A DNA stretch of 64,000 bases from Thunnus maccoyii (GCF_910596095.1 NC_056535.1:3691001-3755000); one strand, 5' to 3'; shown: positions 36,701 through 50,139, numbered from the stretch's first letter. Translations and numbers: made by a program. Notes: generated from the letters alone by a model not told the origin.

Positions 36701-39700
36701 CTGCTGTTCCTCACATTGTCTTCTCCGTCATCCACTGTTACTGTCACACCTCTGTGAACAACTCACTAAAGTGCATCTTCAAGTATTTCTGCCGGTTCAG
36801 TTAATAGCTGGCTGAACCAGCACACACTGTCTGTTTAAAACCTGCTGCCAAGTTACATTTTTGTTCTAAATTGCATTATTAGTCAATACAAGTGAACCCT
36901 GAAGCCTAAATTGTACTATGTGACACATTTAGGAGTATAATATAGCTGAAGTTGAAATGAAAACACCATTTAGCCCCATCTCGCTCTTAAGTACAATAAA
37001 TGACTTATTGTACTCACACAATTTTTTCATATTTAAAAAAACAATCCAACCTTAAAGGTCCACTTGATCTTGAGCTCTTCAGGTGATGTGTGTAGTCTTC
37101 ACATTTAGTTTGACTTGTTTTACTGATAAAACAATGGAAGTGTTTATATTATGTTTCCCGTGTTAAATGTAGTGTAACAATAGCCCTACTATAGTGAAAC
37201 GTTCAGTAAAATGACTCTTCTAAATATTAGCTAACATTAGCCACCATAAACTAGTGGTCTGAGTGTATTGAGCAAGGCTGCGTTCTATTTCTTATGAATC
37301 CAACTTTTTATTTGTAACAGGATGATTTTGTTATTTCTTTTTGCAAAAGTTGGATATTTTTTGCTTTAAGGCTCACTGACTAACTGATTAAAAACAGATC
37401 ATAGCAGTTTCCTTGAAAAACTCATGCTGTCCCTTGTACTATAAAAAGTCCTGGACCTCATCTCCTTCGTGCCATATATTCACTTCCTCTCAAGGCAAAC
37501 GGACTTGTCAAAAATGCAAAGCAGATCTTGAGAACTGCACCTCTAGAGAGCACAAATAATCTTTTGAATATTTTATCAGTGTGCTCATCATTCACAGGCT
37601 ATTTTTGTTTAGTTTTGACACATATGAAGTGTATTTACTGTTTCTTTTGTGTTACGTTATAAGTTATCTATCTATGTGGAATGTTGATTGTGCAATCCTA
37701 GGAAGTTTTCGTCAGTTGTTTGCGTTTGTGTATGAGATTTTGACATAGTTCTCACCAGTTCCCATACAGGAAATACCAGGGCAGCTGTAGCGAGTCAATG
37801 TCACTGCCACAGAGCCTGAATTAGTCTCCACAGCCTCCTCTTGGATTTGTTTGGGTTGGAAAGAGGATTGACAAAGGTGATTTTCCATGGAGCACATCTG
37901 AGGATCATTTAAGATGATAAAATTGATCGACCAGCAACGAATTCCCAACGTGTCAAAAGATGATTTACCAGGATATCAAATCTCTCTCTCAATCCAGCTC
38001 TCTCTGTCTGTCTGTCTGTCTGTCCCTGTCTCTCCTCCTCGTCTCCCCCCGCTCCCATTTTTGTTACAAAGATGCTGTGGGAAAGTCTAATATGTCATAT
38101 TTACAGGCTGACTTCCTGTCCAAATTTAAGAAACGACATTATCTTAGCTATGCGCTCTGCCTCATCTCGATCACCCTGCTCCCGCCACTCTGTCTGGGAA
38201 AATTAACATTCTTCTAAATTTTAGTGAACTCTCAGTCCTGTGTGACAGATTTGTTCAGCACCACCATGGGTGTTGTACAGGGCCTGGCTTGTGTCTGAAC
38301 GTATAATGGATGAGGTGCTGACCTGACCTGGGGGTCGTGCCCAGGCTGTCAAGGGGCAAAAGGTCAGAATGAACCAAGAGGGTGTCATTCCCACACTGGG
38401 AATCACTTCCTGGACTGGTTCAGAGTTAAATGCTAAAACATCTTAGTTTAAAATGCCCTAATTTGCTAATTAGTAATAAACATAAAGTACAGCTGGTGAT
38501 CATGGGAATGTGATTACTTTTGCAAGTATTTGGTCATAAACCAAAGTGTTTAATTTAATGTTTGACCTGATGATGGCACCACATGAAGTCAGGAGATCAC
38601 CGAAGTCATTAGAATTCATCCTCTGGGGACTTTGAATGTCAGTACCTAGTTTTATGGTAAACCGTCCAATAGTTGTCTCAAAAACATGTCAAAAACCAAA
38701 AATATCAACCTCATGGTGATACTAAAGGAAAAGTCAGGGGATCACCAAAGGTAGTTGGATTCATTCTCTGGGGGCCATGAATGTCAGTACAATATTTCAT
38801 CTTAATCCATCCAGTAGTGGTATAATTCAGTCTGGACTGGTGGACCAGTATCAGTATGGTACCAGCTACACTGCAAGCATGGCTAAAATGCCAAACATTC
38901 ATTGGTTCCAGCTTCTCAAACTTGAGGATTTGCAATTTTTTCTTTTATATCATTGTGAATGGAATATTTTGTGGGTTTGGACTAATTTGGAGATGTCACC
39001 TTGGGCTCTGGGAAGCTATAAAAGCACCTTTTTCACAATTTTCTGATAATTTATAGAGTAAACAATCAGTTCTTTAAAACAATAATTAAATAATTTAATC
39101 AGTAATGTAAACAAAAAATTATATATATATGTATATATATGTGTACATATTCTATTAAAAATAGAATTGTCTTCTTTCTGCTTTTAACACAAACAATGAA
39201 AGATCTGATCCGCTCCACATGCTGCTTTGTCTTGATTTGAAATAGCTCAGATGTTTTTGAAATATCTTAGTTTGCTCTGACGTGTTTTACTGCCTAAACA
39301 GAAGCTTCTATCCCAAGAGTTTTAAAAGCTTTTCTTGCGTTGCGTCTGAAGGGGCCGATGTTAATTTGTGAACAGGATGGAGCGGGGAGACGGGAGAGGC
39401 AAGAGAGAGAGGCAGAGACAGCTGTGCAGTTAAAGTGCTGAAGCCAGCTGTCAGTGGGGCTGATCTGCACAAGCAGGCGTGTGCAGGAATCCAAGAGTCA
39501 CAGCTGAATCTGACTTTGTTACTGTACTTATCAGACACAGAAACAGGGACACGAGCAAACACAGCACGAGGTGAGGCGGGGGCTTCTGCTCAGGACAAGT
39601 GACCTTGATTCTGATGGTTTAGTGGGTTTAACTGTGGTTTGAAAATAATGAGTGTATGAAATCTGAAATAAGTTCAGTGCCTCCGATAATCAGGTCACTT

Positions 39701-40014
39701 AAAAGGTTGTGGCTTTAATGGCATTATGGTCACAGAAGAAACAGGACTGAAACTCTGCAATACTTTATATACATATAGTATATATACATATAATCATCCA
39801 GGTGTTATCATGACCCATGATTGAGATACATCGTGAGTGTGACACAGAGCAGAGTGTGTATTGATGGGGATAGTATACGCTGATGTTTCCAGGGAGAAAG
39901 TACAACAATGTAATTCTTGGTGGTATGGTCGCTGACTGTCATCTGACCCTACGTATTTTACTTGCATGTCTGTTGCATGACCCAGAGGATTAGGCAGGGA
40001 GTTTGCTGAGGCTT

Positions 40015-40098
<84 letters not shown>

Positions 40099-43000
40099 TG
40101 GTCTGCTGTGGTCAGTGTGCTCCACAGGGCTGACAGGCCTGCATCCCAACAGGTGCTGAGCGTGTTGGGCTCTGATGGTGAAAGGGCTCTTTGTTGCAGA
40201 AGATTCACCGTCAGAGAGAGGCAGAGCCAACAGAGCCCCCCCCCTACCCCCAACATACACACTCTTATCAGCTGAGGGTGGTGTGTGTGTGTGGGTGGGA
40301 GGGTGTATGGGGGGGTGGTGTATTTGTTTTGTTGAGGGTCTATACCATACTCAGTCTATACCATACTCCTTATAGTTTGTTGCACTTTTATTTATGAATG
40401 TAACCAAGTATGTTTACTCAGGAACTTTACTTAAGTGCAATTAGAGGTACTTGTACTATACTTGATGACTTCCATTTTATACTTCTATATATTTATAATC
40501 CACTACGATTAAGAGGGAAATGTCTTTACCACTACTACACTACACTACATTACTAGTTACTTTGTAGATTAAGATTTTACATACATTTTGCTGATAATGC
40601 TATAAAATGCAGGACTTTTACTTCTAATAGTTTTTCTACATCATTGGTATTGCTAATTTTAGAGGCTAAAAGTGAAAGATACTTTTTCCACTACTGATAT
40701 GTATCAGCATTATAGATACCACAAGAGGTAGATCATTATATCAAGGCAAGGTATTGTGTAACAGTGTTAATTGCTAATTAGCACTTAACACAATGTAGAG
40801 CTGAGGCTGATGGGAATGTCATTAGTTCTGTAGGTATTTGGTCAACAACCAAAGTATTTGATAAATTGAAATCGCAGGATCACCAAAGTTATTACAATTA
40901 AACCTGTGGAAAACAAAGCTGTCTGTGCAGTCATGAAGTCATGAAGATTTATCATCTAGGAGGAATGAATGTAGCTAGTTTTGTGCCATGCAATCTTGCA
41001 GATCTCCAGATATTTCAGTGTGGACCAAAGTGATGGACAGACCAACCAGAGGACACTTTTTTTTTCATTTTATTAGTTTATTTAACAGGGACCATACAGA
41101 TAAACACTGTTACATACAGATAAGCACTGCAGCAGATGGAATGGGGCATCTAGCTGAAGCTAATGCTGTTTACAGCTCCTGTCCCTGGTTAAGCTTTTAA
41201 AACTAGATTCAAACTATCAAACAAATTTACTGATAAAACAGAATCAGGATAAAAACAACAGGACAGATAAATTGCCAACAGACAAGTTAAATTAAAATCT
41301 AATGAACTATCATTATGAGCTTTTGTTGATAAAAGTGATTTTGTCAAGAAGGCATTTTATGTAGATAACATAAACATTGTAAAATAGATTTTTTTGTTTG
41401 TTTGTTTGAAATTTTCACACAACAGAAAATGTTTAATGTTGAAATGTTTAATCCATTAACATCCTGTTTTCCCTTAAGGTTGAAAAAGTCATAGTATTCC
41501 ACTCCGATGATGATGTTCAGTTAAACATACAAACTTGAGACTGTGTTTCTGATGTCTGTATCATTCCATCCAATGGAAATATTCTACATGTCTTATGCAT
41601 CATTGTATACACATTTCCTCCAAAATCCAGCCTAACAATGTTCTGTGGGCTTGAACAATGTTTGGCTGCACAGCATGAGTTTACAATGACTTAACCAGAG
41701 GCAGGCCAGTGAGCTGTAAGAGCCTAAATTCTTCAATGAAAACATTTTTGTACATTTGTAAGGAGGAAATTCATAAATAAAAATTCTCTAGTCAAAGTTT
41801 GTTTGCATTAAAGGGTAAACCCTGTTTTTATCACACTGATTTGTAAGCTGACTGTAAGATTGTGCCAATACTGACAAAGTCAACATAACTGGCATCATAA
41901 CACACTAATAGCATAGTTATATTTAATTGGTGTGAACATGTTTCTCAGAGGAGCTGAAGCGATATGGTGACATATGTGTGTGAACTCCTTTTTTTTCTCT
42001 GTAGCTGCACAGTGAGTCAAACCACAGGCTGCTGCTTCTTGTGTACTCACCTCTGCCAAGTGGTTTTGGTTTAGTGGCATGTTTCATTATTCACAGCTTG
42101 TTTCGCGAAATGACAGCCTGCACAACAAGAGCCACCACACCAAATCTTTCACATGTCAGTGGTCATTGTATGTTGCTCAATATTACTAAGATTTGGTACA
42201 AACAGAGAAGTGCAGGGCAGCTGGGTTACATGATCACTGACAGTGAAGAACATCTCAACACATGGCACATGTACTCGTGCATAAAAAGCAACAATCATTC
42301 TTAAATGGCAGAGTTCAAATGGGATTTAAAATATGTTGAGTGAAATGAGGTTTCATTTGCACATTTCAAAGTATTTTTGGAGTGGTGAGATAGGGTGCTC
42401 TCGAGTCTGCAAAAGGGAAGTTTTGAAGAAACTTGTTTTCCATTTATCTCTCTGTAGGGCACACAAATAGGAAGTGAAAATACAGAGCAGAGAAGATGTC
42501 ATTCAAAACATGAAATAGCTCTACTTATTTTTTGTTTCACAATCTATCTAACAATAATGATATAATATAACAAAAATGACTTTGCCACAGTCAGCTGTGC
42601 TCATTCCGATTTATAAAAAGACTTATGACACTATGACATATGGCATTATGAATCTGATGACAACTGCATCTTGCAACTTGAAGTAACATTTTGCAAGAGG
42701 AAATGTCATCAGGCCTACAGCAGCAAAAAAGAGACATTGCCATATTCAGAAAAGTATGATGCTCAGGGCATGTGGAATAGATGGTATCTCATATTTTAAA
42801 AAATCAATTCAAAACATTCATCTTTATCTGAATCTGTACACGCAAATGACAACATAGAAACTTACCAGGTAACTTTTTTACCTGCTAATCTTTATTTTCA
42901 TTGTCTCTGTTCTTATTTCAGAACAAACTTGCAAAGGCTCTGTATGACAACACTGCAGAGTGTGCAGATGAGCTGGCCTTCAGGAGGGGAGATATCGTCA

Positions 43001-46000
43001 CGGTGATGGATCAAAATGTGGCTGGCACCAGTGGATGGTGGATGTGCTCTTTGTATGGGCGGCAAGGCCTGGCCCCTGCAAACAGACTGCAGCTCTTACC
43101 ACAAACTGTAACCACTGCAGGCTCCTTAAGCCATGTCATGGAAAAACACAAATTAACTGATGCTAAAACCGATGACAGTGTGCAGAATATCTACCAGATC
43201 CCCAGTGTACCCCGACCCTCCAGCAACCCTGCTTATGAACGTATGGACATGATCTACAAGGTCCCGTCTACTCCCTCATCAGCTTCAAAAAGTCCAATCC
43301 CCTTAGCACTTAAGCATAGCACAGAAGGACCTGAAGGAAACAAGGTACAAATTATTTTTTCTACATGTATGATTCTGTGTTCATGTAAGAACAAAAACCT
43401 GAATGTAGATGTCAGTCTGGCTGGTGCTCCAAGGTCAAAGTTGGACCTCTTCCTTGGGAAGTGTTAACTCTCATGATTAGAGAGGTAGGCTGTTGCAGAA
43501 ATGCAACGCTGGGAAACCCCTGCTGGCAAAAGAGCTTACAGATGGGGACCAGGGGCCTCTCCATGGGGACAGGCATGCAGCACTGGGGTCTTTATGGGCC
43601 TGTAAAAGACAAACAGACACAGACTTCAGACAGTTTTAACTGCAAACAGCAGCTCATGCCGCCAGGGACCCCAGAAAGACAGAAGTGTCTGTACGGGTGC
43701 TTGTGCGGCAGAAGGTGGGGAGAAATATACCCACATGTTCACCATTTCCTCTCCTGCTCCAGGGGAGTCCTGTTCCACTCTGCAGTAGCCACCTAATATT
43801 CAATGAGCAGCATGGTTTCTATTATAGAGTTGTGTTAATTGGCAAAGTGCATGCATAATGGGGTTCTCCGGAGCGCTCAACAGCTTCTGAGCAAACACCG
43901 TCCCCATAAATGTGTTGATGCAGAGGTCATTGGGGTAGATGCAGCTTTGATCAAAGCAGTGCAAGTGTTGCCAGTCGAAACCAATATTATAGCCTGTCTG
44001 TTGTTTGCAGCCTTCACTGCTCAGCCCGGCATCCAGTCCTAAAGGAGATGTTTACGATGTCCCGAGCCAAGCGAGACGAGCCTCTCTTTTCAATGTGAGC
44101 TTCTGCAAATATTCACTACAAAATATACACCAAAAGTAGATATTATTTGTAGATATACTTCCACTTGAGAGGGTTTTGGTCTGTGTCAAAGATATCTTCA
44201 CTGTTATTGTAATATTCCCATTGCAGGCATCAACAACTCCAAAATATACAGCCCGAAAACACTCACTGATTCCAATTTCAGAGCTGGAGAAGAGATTTGA
44301 CTCTCCGGGGAGTTTAAGGTGTAGCAGTCCAGGAGACTCTTATGTAAGTATCAGATTTTGGGGGGATAAATGAAGCAAGGAGACTGTGATGTGCTCACTT
44401 TAAAATGCAGTCTTTCTTTCAACATTTCTTTAATCCAATCCTTCACTTTAGTTTAGTGTTTAGTGTATGCCTGAAATGAACTAGTTCATATGATGTGTTG
44501 CCCAACCACATATAATGATAAAAAATGTTTATACCTGTTCCAAATGGCCACACTCAAAAGTGGGGTGAAGCCTGCCGTCATAGTCTCCTCCTGGCTGCAT
44601 TACATCGCCTCCCTGATCCATCTCCAAGAACTTGCAGTCTTTGTAGCCTTAACACAATGAATCATGCAAATAATCGTGGAGATAATGGTGCTCACTTTGG
44701 GACAGTCTCTTCTCAAAAGCATTCATGGTGTTGCACTAGGTTGTAGACATGAAAAATGATGGTAGTTGTTTTGTTAAAGAATGAAAAAAGAACTCGAAGA
44801 GAAACTCAAATATTGAATTGCTTTAACACCTCTGTAGACACCAATTCTTGGGAAAGACAAAACCCCCCAAATTCTGACTTCAGACAGGTGTGGAGGAGGG
44901 TGTTTCAGACAGTGTAAAACAATCTAACAAGCACATCATTTGAAGCAAACTGAGACACTTACTTTCCACTAAGTATAAATTATATTGACAACTTTTGTCT
45001 TTTGCACAGACATATGCAGTTCCGCCACCTCTGCTTCAGGACCCAAACTATGACATCCCTATTCCTTCGGCCACAGAGGCCCAACAGAAAATAGTCAGTG
45101 GTTACAGCACCCTTCCCAACCCCTGCAAGCCTGAATGGATCTATGATGTTCCAATGAGTTCTGAGAAACAAAAAAGTAAACCCCAAGGCACCTACGACAC
45201 CATGCCCTCCAACGCCATCTGCAGGCAGCTCTATGACACTCTTCCGTCACGTGCACGGCCAATTCAAAGAAGCAGTCCAACTCCCTCACTTTATGATATA
45301 CCAAAACCAAGTTCTCTTGACATCTCAAGTCCGCCCAAAGTGCTGCCAAGGGTCCCAATTTATGACAAGCCCCCAACTCAAAAGCTTACAGAGGAGTCAG
45401 TATACGCTGTCCCACCCAAGGAGGAACCCCTCACCCAAGTTCTCAGTGATCCCCCTGGTGATCATATACCTCTAGAGTGCAGGGGTGACTCAATCAGTGC
45501 TCATGAACTCACAAGGGTGCGTCTTCATCGGATGAGGAACTTCCTGTCCTGTACATCTTTCCGTGACCTTCCAGGGAGTGGGGAGTCACTGGTGCAGGAG
45601 GATGATGAACGAGGCAGGACCCAGCGTCTCTCTGCAGTAGACAGTCAAAGAATCAGCACAGCCTCCAGCTCCTCCACCAGCTCCTGTGACTCTCTGGCTC
45701 TGAGCTCGTCTTCTCCGGAGCCTCTGCGAGAAGTGACACTTAGCCAGGATGAGGCTTGCCGCAGACTTCTAGACCTACAGGAGTCCATTTGCAGGACCGT
45801 ACCCCAGCTCATGGAATTCGTAAGCAGTCGCTGGAGGAGCAAAGAACATCTGGAGAAACACCTGGAGGAGATCAAAGAAGCAGCAGAGGGGATTGCATGT
45901 TCTGTGACATGCTTTCTAAACTTTGCCCTGGACATTAAGGGCAATGCCCGACGTTTGACTGATGCCAACCTTCAGACCAGACTCTATAAACAGCTGTCCA

Positions 46001-47183
46001 TTGTGGAGGACTCAGGTGTGATCCTACAACAAACTGTGAGTGCTCTGAACATGGCCGGCTGGCCCCTTAACACGCTTTGTCAGGACCCTGGGCAAGTGCA
46101 GACGCCTGACCAACTGGAGCGCTTTGTTATGGTTGCCCGCACTGTGCCAGAGGACGTCAAGCGCCTGGTGTCCATCATTAATGCCAATGGCAAGCTTCTG
46201 TTCAGAGCTCCTCAGAAGGATCCAGAGCCCCTTAACACCACAGGTCAGCCAGAAGCAAAGAAAATTCCAGACAGGAGTCAACAAGGAGGGGACATAGTGG
46301 AGGATGACAACGACTATGTTGAGCTACAGGTGAAAGCTTTTAATGATCTTCATCATCATAAATCATATATAGTATGTATTGTGGTAAACGAATGATTAGC
46401 TATTAACTAAGGAAAATCAAACTGTACTGGTGATGTAATGTTTTTGCCTTTGACTTTTCCTCAGACAAAGAATGATTTTGAAAAGCAGGAAAAGGAAGTG
46501 CAGAAGGAACCAAGAGAAAATGTGACACCAGTCTCTAACAAGGCACAGGTGAGTATCTCCTGTTAAAACAGAGGACTTGTTCCTACTTAAAGGAACAAAT
46601 CCTAAAATCAATTTTTGCCTCTTTGAATACGAGATTTTTATAGTCTCTTCTACAGTTTAGCTATCCAGACTTTCCTTGTAGTCAGAATAGACAGGAGAAA
46701 CTGTTGTCCAGAAGGCATGATATGTGGCCTTCTTCACTTTCTTTATTCTTTTTATCCACTGCTCAGGCTGATAACAAGCAGCATTCCTCTGAGTCTTCTG
46801 GTGGCCCAGAAGAACATCGACCACCTTCCCTGTCAGAGCACTGCCGGCTTTACTTTGGCGCTCTCCATAAGGCCATTGGAGGATTTGTTGGCAGCCTTCA
46901 GGATGGCCAGCCACCGGAAAAATTCATCTCACAAAGTAAGCTGGTGATCATGGTGGGCCAGAGACTGGTGGACACCCTGTGCAGGGAGGCCCAACGTGTA
47001 AAGTCCAGCCAGAGCCTTCTGTGTAAGAGCAACCACCTGTGTGCTCTCCTGAAGCAGCTGGCTGTGGCCACCAAGAAGGCCGCACTGCACTTCCCAGATA
47101 AGCAAGCTCTGCATGAAGCTCAAGAGTTTGCAAAGGAACTGGCCCATAGAGCACAGCACTTTCGGATATCGCTTGATATTTGA
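33764..47183 (+). CDS. cass4: Cas-family adhesion docking protein, CASS4-like
   Basis: Cytoplasmic scaffold at focal adhesions that binds FAK/PYK2-type kinases and, once tyrosine-phosphorylated, SH2 proteins. Proposed exons are 33764-33766 (ATG only), 42922-43344, 44011-44094, 44227-44343, 45010-46329, 46465-46548 and 46767-47183. All are phase 0 with GT-AG sites, giving about 815 aa (human CASS4 is 786). The SH3 domain is at about residues 3-62 (ALYDN, GWW at 39-41, ANRL). The substrate region has nine YxxP motifs (YQIP, YKVP, YDVP twice, YAVP twice, YDIP twice, YDKP) plus YDTMP and YDTLP. A serine-rich helical region follows, then a DYVELQ motif just before the exon-5 end. The last exon carries the FAT-like C-terminal domain (HCRLYFGALHKAIGGF). 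CASS4 rather than NEDD9/BCAR1 is supported by linkage to cstf1. The first exon is the least certain part. Confidence 0.9.
35655..35915 (+). repeat. TTAAAG-family repeat, copy 3 (internally deleted)
   Basis: Carries the 'tttcagctcattgttttggttttacagcc' block followed directly by 'tattggacttc', with the middle part found in copies 2 and 4 missing. It then continues with 'aaaaacatgact' and 'ggaaataatatgtcagtg' and ends 'gctgctttaa'. Confidence 0.6.
38003..38024 (+). repeat. (TCTG)n microsatellite
   Basis: Five or so ctgt/tctg units, within a larger CT-rich tract (37,979-38,050). Directly readable. Confidence 0.8.
38455..38850 (+). repeat. Percomorph dispersed repeat B, copy 1
   Basis: Shows 'ggtcataaaccaaagtgtt', 'gatcaccgaagtcattagaattcatcctctgggga', 'gaatgtcagtacc', 'atccagtagtggt' and 'caacctcatggtg'. 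This series is familiar from many spiny-rayed fish genomes. Part of it is repeated in tandem (second 'ggggatcaccaaagg' at 38,737). No coding content. Confidence 0.6.
40016..40050 (+). repeat. (GT)n microsatellite
   Basis: About 17 GT units, directly followed by the G homopolymer. Confidence 0.9.
40058..40096 (+). repeat. Poly-G homopolymer, 39 G
   Basis: An uninterrupted run of 39 guanines on the plus strand, eight bases after the GT tract. Such runs are rare and their length is error-prone in sequencing. Confidence 0.9.
40770..41010 (+). repeat. Percomorph dispersed repeat B, copy 2
   Basis: Shares 'gaggctgatgggaatgtcattag', 'tatttggtca' and 'ggatcaccaaagttattacaatt' with the copies at 38,455-38,850 and (reverse) 57,905-58,370. 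Confidence 0.6.
41056..41175 (+). repeat. Probable retroelement-derived repeat
   Basis: The start 'tttatttaacagggacca' and the later 'tgtccctggtt' recall a common fish repeat that begins TTTATTTAACAGGGACA. Short and decayed. Confidence 0.35.
43345..45009 (+). other. cass4 introns 2-4
   Basis: Three introns (43345-44010, 44095-44226, 44344-45009) separate small phase-0 exons. All have GT-AG ends. I see no repeat or extra exon in them. A 111-codon open frame at 43,461-43,796 lies inside intron 2 but resembles nothing I know. Confidence 0.7.
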
Positions 47184-47800
47184 GAGCACAAATATCAAGC
47201 ATACTGATTTGTTTGTACAGCAAAAGACATTGGTTTATTCATCAGTTCATCTGTTTCCTTGCTCATTCATTTCATATTCAACAACTTTCAAGCTTCACTT
47301 GCCAAAAAGGTCATTGTATTACTGAATGTTGTTATAATGAATCACCTTGCTGGTTAAAATGTTAATAATGTTAGAAATAGCTGCTGAGACAAGCAGAACA
47401 ATTAAAATATGGAGTTGTATTTGTACTTAAATAAAAGACTTCAACTCAGCGGAGTTCCAAAATAAATTGCACATTCAGGATACTGTACTCAAGCCAATTT
47501 TTAAAATGCAATTTAAGTATAAACTATAAAATAAATATGTATTATATAATTTACAACAATTTTATATTTTCTGAATATTGTTTGTTATGTGAATGTTTTA
47601 TGTATTTTATCACTTTATTGTGTAAGAGGTATATTCTCCAGGGTAGCAGTTTGACACAGACTACTTTTTGTGAATATCTATGTAAATATTCTAAAAAATG
47701 TGTTATGCATTCCCACACTTTCCTCGACAAAAGACTGAATACAACACATGTTGGATTTTCATTTCTATTAAAATAAAAAAAACTTAAAACCCTTTATGTT
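47184..47800 (+). other. cass4 3' UTR with poly(A) signals
   Basis: AT-rich sequence after the stop with AATAAA hexamers at 47430-47435, 47461-47466 and 47772-47777. Any of these may end the mRNA. Confidence 0.5.
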
Positions 47801-50130
47801 GTTTTGTTTATGTCTGTTTGAAGCATCTACATATAAACTGTAGTGATCTCTGTAGAAACAGTCTTTATTTAACCTTCTCTCTATTCAAAATAATGAAAAA
47901 TAAAGTTAAGTTTATACATATCGGTCAGTTTACGAGTCATTGACTGTGGAAACATTTTTATAATGTCTCTTAACCCTGATGATGTCATCAGGGTTAGGAG
48001 ACATTAGAAGACGAGCCTACAGATGTATGACAGAAAGGTCTGTGGTCCCAACTGGGGCCGTGAAGTTGGAAGTACATGCAAAAAAAATGTGTATTTACCA
48101 GGAAGGGAAAGCTATTGTGGATTGCATTATGGGAAATGTAGGATCTTATGTTTTTGGTGCGTGATTCATACTGGGGACAAAAGGTCAGGATATCTCGGCC
48201 TCTGTTGTTTCGATTTTTACCATTCTTTTTCAAATCTGTGTCTTGTGACTTCCCCAACTTTATGGAAGTGCAATACTATATCGCTGGAGTACCACTTTTA
48301 CTACATGATAGGTCATTGCTCATTGAATGGAAATGATCAGAGGTTAGTGTCATTACTCAACAGGAACACTGTAGTTGGTAGTGCTTCAGTGTCTTGCTTA
48401 ACCCTATACACAAAAATTTAGTTAAAGTTAACTTCTTACCCCACTGTTGCACCCTCAGTTACTGTACAGAACATATGTGATATGTAGCAAGAGATTAGAC
48501 TCTCATCTTTTTGGTTATTGTGGGCATTTAAAAAAGAACACCCTGTCATGGGTGGGGTTTTTTTTTGTTTTTGTTTTTATTTTCATCATTCAAAAGGTTT
48601 CAGTTTCTCTGATAATATTTCCATCATTAAACATTTCAATCTGTATCCTCTAATTAAGGTTTGTTTATTGGTAACCTTAGGCAACATTGTGTAATATAGA
48701 ATTTTTTCCCTAGGTGATTTATCTAATAAATTCTAATTTTATAAAACACAGAATTAGTATTGGGGCTTTATATTATTATCGACAGTCACATCATTATAAT
48801 ATTTGTACAATGTGCCAGGAGAATTATAAAAAGCAAGATTCAATCACTCTATAAATTCATCTTGCCCTTTGCTGTGGGCTTGCACTCACATGGCTCTGCT
48901 TCATTTAAGAATGAAGTACTATAATGGGAAGGCAGGGGCCTTCCCATTAGTATTAGTACCTCATTTCAAAGTCACAGACATGTGATTGTGCATTTTGAAA
49001 GTGTAGGGATGGAAAAAATATGTTATGGGTCTGAGAGTAAAAAAAGGTTGCTATAGTAGCAGTGTTGTGCAGTATGTACACTTCAGCAGGTTGGACACTT
49101 GAATCTGATTCATTGGTTGAAGGATGGTTGATCCACGGCCTGTGTCTCAACTAAACCATCTTACTGGCTGACAAATTCAGATAACAAAGTTTGGTAGAAG
49201 TAAAGGACAACTTGACAACTGAATGACTGCTGCACACGCACAGTTTATTCATGCTGCCCCCTAGCAGTACTGAAGGGATATGACTCCATTTGTCTTTTCA
49301 GGTTGAAGGATACTCTGATTCTCTACATGAGACATTTAGAATTTACATCATGACTCATTCAGTGAAGTATACTTTTTTTTTTTCTTATTTTAACATCAAA
49401 GTAACATATTTATCAGCATGGAATTTAGCTATTTACTTCTCTTAACTTTAAATTTTTATTAAATTGTAGTTATAAAACCAAAATGTAAATATCCTGGGCT
49501 GACATCATTAGGAGAAAATTCTGGACTTTTATTAACATGTCGATGGCAAATGCTGTTGCACTGCTTATAATTACAGTCTCCAGTGACAAAAGACACATTA
49601 CTTTATTTACTCATAAAAACAGTATATCCTCATAGTCTGCTGAGAAGGCTTATACTGAAAATCTATTGAACCATACTGCAATGCTATTTGCTGCAATGGT
49701 TGGGTAGAACTTACTATTCTTCCTAGCGTACAGTAAGTATGGTGAGCTTTTGAATAGACAGTCGTTTTTAGGTCTGTTGTTAGGTGACATCCAATTCACT
49801 TTAAACTCTTTGCTACAACAGTTGGGAAACGACCAGCTTGCTGATTGGTTGGTTTGCACTAGTCTGGAGATAAAACTGTGTATCCACTTTGACCCCACCA
49901 CAAATCAGGAAACAAAACCTAAAGATTCAAACCTCTCAAGATAGTTCACATCCAGCCTTTGGGTCTTAGTTGTGCTAGCATACATCAGCCTATCAAATGT
50001 AATGTGTGAAAGAGTTACAACTTATGAACTGCATATCATATGCCAAGGGCAAGACACTTGCTATGACATTAGTGAATGTAAACTCCTGAACTTAAGAGGT
50101 GTTAAGGTCTGCGAGTTTTTTTTTGTTTGT
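47801..50130. other. cass4-fam120a intergenic region, part 1
   Basis: AT-rich spacer with a palindrome (47,961-48,006), a ZNF143-like word at 48,123-48,142 and T-rich simple sequence. Short open frames here show no family resemblance. Confidence 0.6.
47961..48006 (+). repeat. 46-bp near-perfect palindrome
   Basis: Two 23-nt arms read as reverse complements with only one mismatched pair (t at 47970 against g at 47997). The centre is TGATGTCATCA. It starts taatgtctc and ends gagacatta. It could fold into a long hairpin, and no spacer is present. Confidence 0.85.
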
Positions 50131-50139
50131 TTTTTTTTT

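Larger units (their letters stand above)
33767..42921 (+). other. cass4 intron 1 (9.15 kb)
   Basis: Begins with a GTGAGT donor directly after the ATG and ends with the acceptor TTTCAG at 42921. It holds a TTAAAG-family repeat copy (35,655-35,915), two copies of a second dispersed repeat (38,455-38,850 and 40,770-41,010), a TCTG tract, a GT tract plus a 39-G run, and a probable retroelement tail (41,056-41,175). No other exon is supported. Confidence 0.65.

Noticed and set aside
39794..40275. Proline/histidine-rich and glycine/valine-rich frames across the GT and G tracts
   Set aside because: These are translations of simple sequence, not genes.
43461..43796. 111-codon frame in cass4 intron 2
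   Set aside because: No repeat or domain signature and no need for an extra exon, because the flanking exons join in phase.
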